From contig CAZGSL010000018.1 of NCBI GenBank assembly GCA_964528445.1, positions 1 through 37,649 on the forward strand: 37,649 bases of DNA. The letters are read 5' to 3'. Source of the DNA: JAXHMM01 sp964528445 (lineage in GTDB: Bacteria; Bacteroidota; Rhodothermia; Balneolales; Balneolaceae). Position numbers and translations under genes: made by a program. The first letter of the stretch is position 1. Every line of letters starts with the position of its first letter. The notes under the pieces are model-generated. The model did not search any database. It was given only the letters and a program-made list of their open reading frames with translations, and had not been told where the DNA came from. This document shows, in pieces, positions 16,217 through 23,186 of the stretch.

Positions 16217-17065
16217 CTACTCAAGTACGAACCGGAAGGTTATGGTCCCCCACTGCGACTGCTGGGGTACTCCGGAGGGAAGCCTGGAAAACCGCCAGCT
16301 TCTCAGGGTGCTGAGCACCTCCCGTTCGAGTTCCGGATTCATCTTTCGAACCGGCACCATCTGTCCGATATTCCCGTCGGGGCGCACTTCAAAGCGTACG
16401 GTGATGGTCGCCTCCACGTCGGCCACGTTGTCCGGCAGAGGCTGTTGAACTGGGGCGCGTTCGATATCTCCCTCCCACTCCAGCTCATAGGGAGAGGAAC
16501 TCTCCTGTTCGTTCCCCTCTCCCTGGCTGGCATCGACATCGCCCTGGGTTCCTTCCGGATCCCCGCTGGTCTCCGCCCCCTCCTGCCGGGTGTCGGCCTG
16601 CTGTGTTTTGGGAGGTATAACCACATCCTGTTGTTGCTCATCGGCCGACTGCTTCTCCGGGTCCACCTTGTCGGTGTCCGGTGTGGTGACTTTCTCTTCG
16701 TCCTGGACATCCTGCTGGTCGGGGGCATCCACCGGTTTTACCGTCTCGTCAGTGGTGGTCTGCTGCTCCTCTTCCTGTTCCGGCTCATCGGGCTGCGGAT
16801 CCTCAGGCTCCACCTCGGGGGGATCCGGCTGTGTGGCCACCTGTTCTTCCGTTACCTGCGAGTATTCGGCCTGGGTGCCCCGCTGAAATTCCCCGAACTG
16901 CACTTCCACAAAAGCGGTGCGCATATTGTCATTGATGCTGAAGGTGTAGATAAGGAAAAAGAGCACCAGCACGACATGCAGCCCGCCGCTCACACAGAGG
17001 GCGAACCGGTCCTCTTCTCTCATCTCCTCTTTATCTTTTTCGATCATCTCCGTCATAAGCCTCAT
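16217..17065 (-). CDS. tonB: TonB-family energy transducer
   Basis: A 282-residue TonB-like protein. A charged cytoplasmic N-terminus precedes one membrane anchor (about 21-42). A long periplasmic linker rich in Pro, Glu, Asp and Gln (about 70-195) follows, then a TonB C-terminal domain (about 200-282) with TITVRFEVRPDGNIG and EREVLSTLRSWRFSRLP. TonB couples the proton-driven ExbBD motor to outer-membrane receptors. The linker is acidic instead of the Pro-Lys/Pro-Glu type of E. coli. An ATG three codons in (17056) has a better ribosome-binding site (GAGG) and may be the true start. It is preceded by exbD after 9 bases. Confidence 0.88.
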   Translation of the reverse strand: MRLMTEMIEKDKEEMREEDRFALCVSGGLHVVLVLFFLIYTFSINDNMRTAFVEVQFGEFQRGTQAEYSQVTEEQVATQPDPPEVEPEDPQPDEPEQEEEQQTTTDETVKPVDAPDQQDVQDEEKVTTPDTDKVDPEKQSADEQQQDVVIPPKTQQADTRQEGAETSGDPEGTQGDVDASQGEGNEQESSSPYELEWEGDIERAPVQQPLPDNVADVEATITVRFEVRPDGNIGQMVPVRKMNPELEREVLSTLRSWRFSRLPSGVPQQSQWGTITFRFVLE

Positions 17066-17074
17066 TTATACCGT

Positions 17075-17485
17075 TCAGGGAGCATTTCGTTCCGTCGCGA
17101 GCAATACCCGCATCTGTAGCGCGTTCGCTACGTTCATTACCCGCACCGCATTGTCCAGTATGGTCTCCCTGTCCGCCCGCAGAACGAGCGCACTGCCCGG
17201 TTTGTTGCTCCGGGCCTCCCGAATGGCCGAAACCAGCATGCCACTGCTTACCTGCGATCCGTCCACAAAGTACTCACCCTTCGACGTGATGGCCACCGTC
17301 ACGTTCTGTGATTCGGTCTGGGCGGCCGTTTCGGCCTCCGGCAAATTCACCTGGATGGCGAAATTGGTCACAAACGAGGAGGTCAGCAGAAAAAATATCA
17401 GCAGGAGCAGGACGATATCGGTCAACGACGACTGCGAAAACAGCGTCAGGGGCTCCATCCGGTCTACGTCTTTTCTAAAGTCCAT
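17075..17485 (-). CDS. exbD: ExbD/TolR-family biopolymer transport protein
   Basis: A 136-residue protein with one N-terminal membrane helix and a periplasmic ExbD/TolR domain. The essential proton-carrying aspartate of the family is Asp23 (SSLTDIVLLLLIFFLLTSSF). The periplasmic part ends with the usual ALVLRADRETILDNAVRVM region. It works with the ExbB-like channel encoded 3 bases upstream to energise TonB, encoded 9 bases downstream. Confidence 0.93.
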   Translation of the reverse strand: MDFRKDVDRMEPLTLFSQSSLTDIVLLLLIFFLLTSSFVTNFAIQVNLPEAETAAQTESQNVTVAITSKGEYFVDGSQVSSGMLVSAIREARSNKPGSALVLRADRETILDNAVRVMNVANALQMRVLLATERNAP

Positions 17486-17488
17486 GGC

Positions 17489-18220
17489 CTAATCCGTTTT
17501 GAGCTCTTTCTTGGCCGAGGGACTCTGAAGCATGTCCACAAAATCGGCCGAGGCATTCTCCAGCTCATGAACCATGCGGTTGATCTTGCCCAGGAGAAAG
17601 TTGTAAAATCCGTAGGCGATAATACCGACGATCAGACCGGTTGCCGTGGTGATCAGCGCCTCCCAGATACCGCCTGCCAGCACGCTTGGATTTACGTTCC
17701 CCTGGAGGGCCTGAATATCCATGAAGGCCTCGATCATGCCCGTAACCGTACCCGTAAAGCCGACGAGCGGTCCGACTCCGGCAATGGTGGCCAACCAGTT
17801 CATCCGCTTCTCCAGGTGGTATATCTCCTTTTTGCCGGCATTTCGGATGGCGTCCTCGATATCTCGAATGGGCCGTCCCAGGCGGCGGATGCCCGCCTTC
17901 AGAATACGGGCCAGGGGCTTGTCAATACCGTCGCAGTAGGTGAGTGCCCGCTGCCGGTCCCCGTCTTTCAGCATGCTCTCTACCGTCCTCAGGAAACCGT
18001 CTATTTCCATACGCGAGTTGTTGAGCGATCGCCACCGTTCGGCAATCACGAATATGGCCAGAATGGAGAGCAGAAAGAGGGGGATCATCAAAATGCCCCC
18101 CTGGGCGAGAAGTTCAAAAAAGGACATGGTCTGCTGAGGCTCAGCCAGGCCGAGGGTATCGGCCGCGGCGGTATCCGACGGGACCTGCTGAAAGAAAAAG
18201 AGGAGGAGAGGATCAAGCAT
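17489..18220 (-). CDS. exbB: ExbB/TolQ/MotA-family proton-channel protein
   Basis: A 243-residue inner-membrane protein with three helices (about 33-58, 143-167 and 186-212) and a cytoplasmic loop. The family signature GPLVGFTGTVTGMIEAF appears in the second helix and GGIWEALITTATGLIVGI in the third. It forms the pentameric channel around ExbD. It is located between the HU/SPOR gene (18 bases upstream) and exbD (3 bases downstream), inside a TonB operon. Confidence 0.93.
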   Translation of the reverse strand: MLDPLLLFFFQQVPSDTAAADTLGLAEPQQTMSFFELLAQGGILMIPLFLLSILAIFVIAERWRSLNNSRMEIDGFLRTVESMLKDGDRQRALTYCDGIDKPLARILKAGIRRLGRPIRDIEDAIRNAGKKEIYHLEKRMNWLATIAGVGPLVGFTGTVTGMIEAFMDIQALQGNVNPSVLAGGIWEALITTATGLIVGIIAYGFYNFLLGKINRMVHELENASADFVDMLQSPSAKKELKTD

Positions 18221-18238
18221 GATGGATATAATCGTGAT

Positions 18239-19351
18239 TTACTGTTGAAAATTTCTGATAAAGTGTTCGGTGCTGTACGGTTCGGGCAGGTCGGCGGCCG
18301 ATTGCTGGGCGGACGAGACCGACTCGAATTGACCGATTCCCACCCGCCAATACTCGGTTCCGTCCACCATCGCCGCGCGTACCACCACTCGGTACCCGTC
18401 CTGCCGGAGTTCGCCGGCCATCTCGTCCGCCCGCTCCCGCTCCGTTATGGAGTGTACGACAATCGTGTAAAAGCTCTCCGGTTCCGGATTGAATTCGCCG
18501 CGAAGGCCGTATTCGGCGGATGGTGCCGGCTCGGCTTCTCCGGCGGTGCCTTCCTCATCACCGGAAACGGTTTCTTGCCCGCTTTGTTCCGACACATCCG
18601 CTGCATCTTCTTCCGCGGCTGCCTCTTCATCCTCCGGCGAAACTGCTTCCGGGGGAGGCTCCTCCTGGCTCATCGAGGGGCGGTTGTCCGGCTGCTGCAG
18701 CATCGGCTGCCGCGTGTCGGCGTCCCCGCCGAACCAACCGGCGTCCCAAGCCATCCAAGCCCCCGCGGTAAAAACGATCAATATCGCCCCGATGGAGATG
18801 ATCCGGCTCGTCAGTGCCGACATCGGTTCGCGTGAGCGTTTTCGCGAGAGGGGAGTATCTCCCGTTTGTGAGACAGCGGTATCTCCCGTTTTCTCTTCCG
18901 TCTCTTCGGTTTCGGCTTCGGCGGCGGGGGTTTTCAATTCCTCCCCGGTACGGGCACGATGCTCGGCCTCTTCCCGTGCTTTTTCCGCCCGGGCCTTGAT
19001 TCTTTCCCGGCGGTCATCCCCCGGTTCGTCCGCCTCAACCACCTGCTCGCCGCTCTCCGTGAACTCACCGGGAGCGCCTGAACCCCTGTAGGCCCCCATC
19101 AGTTCAATCGGTTTCATCCCCTCGTATTTCTGATTGATCTCGGTCTGCAGGGTCTCGGAGGGATCAAAGACCAGCTCCTCGTCTTCCATCGTGAACGTAC
19201 CGAAATCCTCAATTTCAAAACTTTTGCCCTCTTCGGCCGCCTCACGGATGCGTTCCACCAGAGAATCGAGCTGGGAAGCCGCCTTCTGCTCGTCCAGGCC
19301 GGATTTCTCGGCCAGTAGCGAGATCAATTGTTCCCTGTCGATTTTCATCAC
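18239..19351 (-). CDS. HU-CCDC81-like domain / transmembrane / SPOR protein
   Basis: A 370-residue membrane protein of three parts. Residues 1-75 resemble an HU/IHF-fold domain of the bacterial HU-CCDC81 type (DREQLISLLAEKSGLD, then FEIEDFGTFTMED). A charged low-complexity linker leads to one membrane helix at about 182-202. After an acidic linker comes a SPOR domain at about 293-368 (FYTIVVHSITERERADE, YWRVGIGQFES), which in other proteins binds denuded septal peptidoglycan. HU-fold/SPOR fusions have been described in Bacteroidota and were suggested to link the chromosome or a cytoplasmic partner to the division site. It starts two bases after the 63-residue HU-like gene and precedes exbB. 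Its position inside a TonB operon is notable. Confidence 0.85.
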   Translation of the reverse strand: MMKIDREQLISLLAEKSGLDEQKAASQLDSLVERIREAAEEGKSFEIEDFGTFTMEDEELVFDPSETLQTEINQKYEGMKPIELMGAYRGSGAPGEFTESGEQVVEADEPGDDRRERIKARAEKAREEAEHRARTGEELKTPAAEAETEETEEKTGDTAVSQTGDTPLSRKRSREPMSALTSRIISIGAILIVFTAGAWMAWDAGWFGGDADTRQPMLQQPDNRPSMSQEEPPPEAVSPEDEEAAAEEDAADVSEQSGQETVSGDEEGTAGEAEPAPSAEYGLRGEFNPEPESFYTIVVHSITERERADEMAGELRQDGYRVVVRAAMVDGTEYWRVGIGQFESVSSAQQSAADLPEPYSTEHFIRNFQQ

Positions 19352-19353
19352 TG

Positions 19354-19545
19354 TCAGCTCTCCGAAATAAAGGTAATCGTATCCCTCGGGGGCATCATGA
19401 CCACCCGTCCGTTATCGTACTGGCGCTGAAACTGGTTCCGATGTTCAAACCGAAACGTGCCCAACCCATCAAGCTCCACCTCATTTTTACGTACGACCTG
19501 CTCCCGTATGACTTCCCTGAATGCCTCTTTGAACGCCTGATCCAT
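19354..19545 (-). CDS. Short HU/IHF-family DNA-binding-like protein
   Basis: The ATG at 19545 is chosen because GAGGG lies directly before it and the protein then begins MDQAFKEAFREVIREQ, the first HU helices. An upstream ATG in frame would overlap the end of the receptor gene. The 63-residue product has the HU-type helix pair followed by ELDGLGTFRFEH, which matches the HU GFGxF turn, and a basic arm-like end (RVVMMPPRDTITF). It is shorter than standard HU (about 90 aa), so the DNA-binding arm is reduced. It may be a partner for the HU-like domain of the next gene. Confidence 0.72.
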   Translation of the reverse strand: MDQAFKEAFREVIREQVVRKNEVELDGLGTFRFEHRNQFQRQYDNGRVVMMPPRDTITFISES

Positions 19546-19552
19546 ACCCTCT

Positions 19553-21301
19553 TTACAATTTAAGGGTGACTCCGCCCATAATCTGAAAGGGACGTTCCTC
19601 AAAACCGTACCACCGCTGGTACCGCTGGTTCAACAAGTTCACAATTTTCGCATAGACCCCCAAGCCGTCGGTAAACTCCACGTCAGCCTGGGCACCCACC
19701 AGGAATATGGGATCCAGGTTATCCGTGCCGGAGGCCGTTTCCCGTCCCCCCATCAGATCGGCCCAGCCTTCCACCGTGAGGCGCTCTATAGGACGAAACG
19801 ACATGCTGCCGTTTATGCCCCAGAGCTCCCGGTTCGGCACCCGGTCGGAGGAGTGATAATCTACATGTTCCTTCAGTTTGGGGATCTGGAAGTATCCGTC
19901 GGCGCTGAACCAGATCCTTTCCGGCAGAAGATCATGAGTAATGCCCCCGTAGATCCGGGCAAGCGTAACCTCCTCGAAGCCAATCCTGTAGTCCCCGGCG
20001 TCGGGAGGGCGTGCGTCGACCGCCGTATCCGGCATATAGACAAACACCGCGTGGTTGTCTTCCATATGATAGCTGATGCCTCCGTACAGGGAACTCTCAT
20101 CATACAGCGAGTACGACAGCTCCACAGAAGCTCCAACCCGGTAGTTATGCGCCAGCTCCTGATCGACTCTCAAGAAGCGGTTGCGTTCAAAATACTCTTC
20201 GCGGGTGGTCATACGGGGGACCGCTTCCACCTCCCCCTCAAGGGTAAACCGGTCGCTGAGCCACTGCTTGACGTCCAGCCGTCCGCCGAAAAGCAGGCGA
20301 TGCTCCTCCGCGCGGCTGTAGGTGCCGTATATGCCGGCCTCGGCGGATACCTGCGTACGATAGTTGAACAGCCGGTCGTATACCATGGCCGCGCCCAGGG
20401 TGTGCCAGGGGTACCGATCCTTGTCTGCGGAGGTATGGGATCCGCCGCGTGCCGATGCGCGCAGCTGCCAGGTTTCGCTCGGATTACCTCCCGCCCACTG
20501 GTAACGGGCACTTCCGCTGAATACGGACGACTTGCCCCACGGCTCGGCGGAGCGTTCGATTTTTTCCGTATAAAACCGCCTGACATCGGCGCCGACCTTC
20601 CATCCCTGCACGCCACTCTGCATTCGTCTTACTTCCGCGCCGAAGTTCAGGCCGGATACGTGCCTGCGGCCCAGGTTGGTACCGTCGCTGCCCGTCGATG
20701 CGGGGAAACCGGGCGAGTAGTTGAAATCGCCCCGTCCTCCCCCGTAAAGATCCAGCTGGGTCCTCGGATCCAGCTTGGTGCCGAATTCGGCATGGGCACG
20801 CAAATTTCGGTAGGTACTTGGCACCCCTTCCAGGTGTCCCTCGGCCGCGGAGCTGAAATCCAGGTCTCCCCCCACGTAACTTTTGTTTTCGTTAAATTTG
20901 TAGGCCCCCCAGATCTGGGCCTCCGAGGTAAGGTAGTTTCCAAAACCGAAGCGGCCGAACGCATTGTGCCGGTCGGCATACTCCAGCGGCGAATAGCCGG
21001 GCGGGGAGGGGCGGGTGAGCTGGCTGACAGGAAGGCTGGCAATGACATCATCCCGCGACTCCATGAAGGGCATGCGTTCGGGGTCGATCTGGAAGACACG
21101 CGGCTGCGGGTCAAATCCAAGTATCGGCTGCCGGTTCAATCCGGGAAAACGGGCCCGGAACTGGCTCCGGATCTCAATATCCTGGGGATCTATTTCAGGC
21201 AGAAGCGTAGATTGCTCCTCTTGCTGCTGGGCATGTGCGATGCTCCCGATGCCCGTTAAAGCCGAAAAAAAGAGTATCAAAGCCGGTATGGATAGCCGCA
21301 T
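19553..21301 (-). CDS. TonB-dependent-receptor-like outer-membrane barrel lacking a plug domain
   Basis: A 582-residue exported protein with a signal peptide of about 24 residues (cut near AHAQ). An N-terminal 60-residue Pro/Arg-rich segment (LLPEIDPQDIEIRSQF) precedes a long run of alternating beta strands. The C-terminus (VNLLNQRYQRWYGFEERPFQI, then GGVTLKL) is the standard end of TonB-dependent receptors. No TonB box or plug motif is seen and the length is below the usual 650-1000, so it is a plugless barrel or the plug is unrecognisably short. It is the first gene of an operon with HU-like, HU/SPOR, exbB, exbD and tonB genes. Ligand unknown. Confidence 0.78.
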   Translation of the reverse strand: MRLSIPALILFFSALTGIGSIAHAQQQEEQSTLLPEIDPQDIEIRSQFRARFPGLNRQPILGFDPQPRVFQIDPERMPFMESRDDVIASLPVSQLTRPSPPGYSPLEYADRHNAFGRFGFGNYLTSEAQIWGAYKFNENKSYVGGDLDFSSAAEGHLEGVPSTYRNLRAHAEFGTKLDPRTQLDLYGGGRGDFNYSPGFPASTGSDGTNLGRRHVSGLNFGAEVRRMQSGVQGWKVGADVRRFYTEKIERSAEPWGKSSVFSGSARYQWAGGNPSETWQLRASARGGSHTSADKDRYPWHTLGAAMVYDRLFNYRTQVSAEAGIYGTYSRAEEHRLLFGGRLDVKQWLSDRFTLEGEVEAVPRMTTREEYFERNRFLRVDQELAHNYRVGASVELSYSLYDESSLYGGISYHMEDNHAVFVYMPDTAVDARPPDAGDYRIGFEEVTLARIYGGITHDLLPERIWFSADGYFQIPKLKEHVDYHSSDRVPNRELWGINGSMSFRPIERLTVEGWADLMGGRETASGTDNLDPIFLVGAQADVEFTDGLGVYAKIVNLLNQRYQRWYGFEERPFQIMGGVTLKL

Positions 21302-21355
21302 ACGGGTACTTTGTCAGGTGGATTTTACTGGGTTAAATGTACTAAATTTTCAACA

Positions 21356-21367
21356 ACCATTAATGGT
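21356..21367. promoter_or_regulatory. 12-bp palindrome upstream of the TonB operon
   Basis: ACCATTAATGGT is a perfect palindrome 54 bases upstream of the receptor start, in the 130-base gap after the flippase-like gene. It could be an operator for the TonB operon. No named regulator or iron-box consensus matches it well. Confidence 0.25.
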
Positions 21368-21431
21368 ATTTATACACGGGGGAAGGCTTGCTGTTTCCAT
21401 TAACGGACAGTGGCCGTTCGCAGTATGGATT

Positions 21432-22463
21432 TCAGACCAGTGATTTTCCCTTTCGGGCGGACAGGTATTTGTCCACCGCCAGGGCGATGGGCGTAAAGAG
21501 GGCAACGAAGAGGACGGTGGCCGCGTGGGTGACGGTTGCATAGGCCAGTCCGGTGACCGCCGGTACGGCAAAAAGGACCAGCAGGGTCTGTTTAACAAAA
21601 TAGTGGTAGGTCCCAATGCCCCCGGGCGAGGGTATGGCGATGCCGATGGCGGAAATTACCGTCACCACCAGGGCGTCCAGCAGGCTCAGGTCGTATGCTT
21701 CCTGCATGTCAAACATCCAGAAGGGAAAATAGGACATCAGCGTGTAGCAGAGCCAGATAAGCAAAGTGTAGGTGAGAAAGAGTCCCCAGCGACTAACCTT
21801 CCGGGCCGAGAGCAGTCCGTCGCGAAACATCCGAAGCGCATGCTGTATCCTGTCGACCCAGCGCTGAACCATCTCGAAGCGCTCACCCAGCCGCAACAGC
21901 GTCCACCAGACCGCGAAGCCGCCGGCCAGAAACAGCAGCAGCAATCCGGCAATCCATACCACCTCCATGGGTGCGAACCCCTCTGAAAACAGGCGTACGG
22001 TCTCCTCCCCGAAAATTTGACTCAGAAGGTCCAGGTCGGTAATCAGGTAGATGCACACTCCGAAGAGCAAAAAAGCCATGGTGACAATGTCGATCACCCG
22101 CTCCAGCACAATAGTTCCCATGAGCTTGGAGGAACTCAGACCCTCTCGCCTGGCCACGTAGACGGGACGGCTCACCTCTCCCAGCCTGGGACCGACGATA
22201 TTCAGCAAGTATCCTGTCAGAACGCCGGCTACCAGGGTGGAACGCTCCAGTTCCTCCTTGTCGTGTTCCATCAGCAGCCGCCAGCGCTCGGCCCGCAGGA
22301 AATGACCCGCGAGAAGGGTAAGGGCAAACGGGGGAATCCAGTAGAAAGAGATCTGCCTGGCGTACTGCCAGACCTCGCTGAGGGGGACGTTCCGGAAAGC
22401 GAGCCAGAGGAAAACCCCTCCCACCAGCAGTGTAAGAATCACTTTGATGGTTTTACGGGCCAT
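21432..22463 (-). CDS. Lysylphosphatidylglycerol synthase/UPF0104-type (MprF N-terminal-like) membrane protein
   Basis: A 343-residue polytopic protein with about seven to eight membrane helices, matching the LPG synthase TM-region/AglD family. Typical elements are the early GHFLRAERWRLLME, GEVSRPVYVARREG and ERVIDIVTMAFLLFG, with a late glycine/proline helix break (SAIGIAIPSPGGIGTYHYF). Family members act as lipid flippases (MprF N-domain) or accompany glycolipid synthesis. No soluble synthase domain is attached. It starts five bases after lolA, consistent with co-transcription and a joint envelope role. Confidence 0.85.
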   Translation of the reverse strand: MARKTIKVILTLLVGGVFLWLAFRNVPLSEVWQYARQISFYWIPPFALTLLAGHFLRAERWRLLMEHDKEELERSTLVAGVLTGYLLNIVGPRLGEVSRPVYVARREGLSSSKLMGTIVLERVIDIVTMAFLLFGVCIYLITDLDLLSQIFGEETVRLFSEGFAPMEVVWIAGLLLLFLAGGFAVWWTLLRLGERFEMVQRWVDRIQHALRMFRDGLLSARKVSRWGLFLTYTLLIWLCYTLMSYFPFWMFDMQEAYDLSLLDALVVTVISAIGIAIPSPGGIGTYHYFVKQTLLVLFAVPAVTGLAYATVTHAATVLFVALFTPIALAVDKYLSARKGKSLV

Positions 22464-22468
22464 GAGGA

Positions 22469-23116
22469 TCAGTTGCGCATGTCGATGACTTCCGCGTCAT
22501 CGGGAGGGTCCAGCTCGAAGATGTCTTCACCACCGCTCTTCATAAAGACACCGTCGCCGAATACAGTTGAGATAATGTTATCGGCCGGGTCGGTTGCACG
22601 AACGCGCAGGGGAACAAGCGACCTGGTCAACCTGATCTCTACCTGCTGGTAGAGCGCAAAGGGATCCCCGGATTCGAGTCGAATGTAGAAGTGGTCATCC
22701 CGCCACTCCTGCTGTTCCACCACGTAGCTGGAGTCTACTCCCTGGAGGAGGCGGGAGGGGGCAAAATCATCGTCTTCGGGCGAATATCGGCTGATAATAA
22801 TCCTGTTCCGGTTGCTGTCGTACACCCTGGAGGTCTCTCCGTCCACCACCACTGTCTCATTGTCGGTCTGGACCTTGTATCCTTCCCGTCCTACCCAGAT
22901 GCGCCCGCTGTCGGAGGTGGAGTCGCCCGTAAAGGAGTCCATGTACGTATGGGTGAACTGAGCCCGGAATATTTCTCCCGCTTCGAAACGCTCCTTGAGC
23001 TGCTCGAAAGCCTTTTGTTCCGTGCCGGGTGGAGAGACCGTATCCTGCTGGGCCACCAGAAGACCGGGAAAAACGAAACCCATCAAAAAAATCGCGGCCA
23101 GCAGACGGGTTCGCAT
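22469..23116 (-). CDS. lolA: LolA-family outer-membrane lipoprotein carrier
   Basis: The ATG at 23116 is chosen because a GGGGGG tract precedes it and the protein then opens with a signal peptide (MRTRLLAAIFLMGFVFPGLL, cut near VAQQ). The 215-residue product shows the LolA half-barrel pattern: AGEIFRAQFTHTYMDSFTG, GRIWVGREGYKVQTD, VVVDGETSRVYDSNRNRI and a late RLTRSLVPLRVRATDP. LolA carries lipoproteins across the periplasm to the outer membrane. The gene lies 70 bases downstream of ftsK, a common arrangement in many bacteria, and five bases before the flippase-like gene. Confidence 0.88.
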   Translation of the reverse strand: MRTRLLAAIFLMGFVFPGLLVAQQDTVSPPGTEQKAFEQLKERFEAGEIFRAQFTHTYMDSFTGDSTSDSGRIWVGREGYKVQTDNETVVVDGETSRVYDSNRNRIIISRYSPEDDDFAPSRLLQGVDSSYVVEQQEWRDDHFYIRLESGDPFALYQQVEIRLTRSLVPLRVRATDPADNIISTVFGDGVFMKSGGEDIFELDPPDDAEVIDMRN

Positions 23117-23186
23117 CCCCCCTTTCGAACCATCGGTGATCCCGCTCCGGGATAAACCTCCGGCAGGCTGCCTGCCCCTTGCCTCG

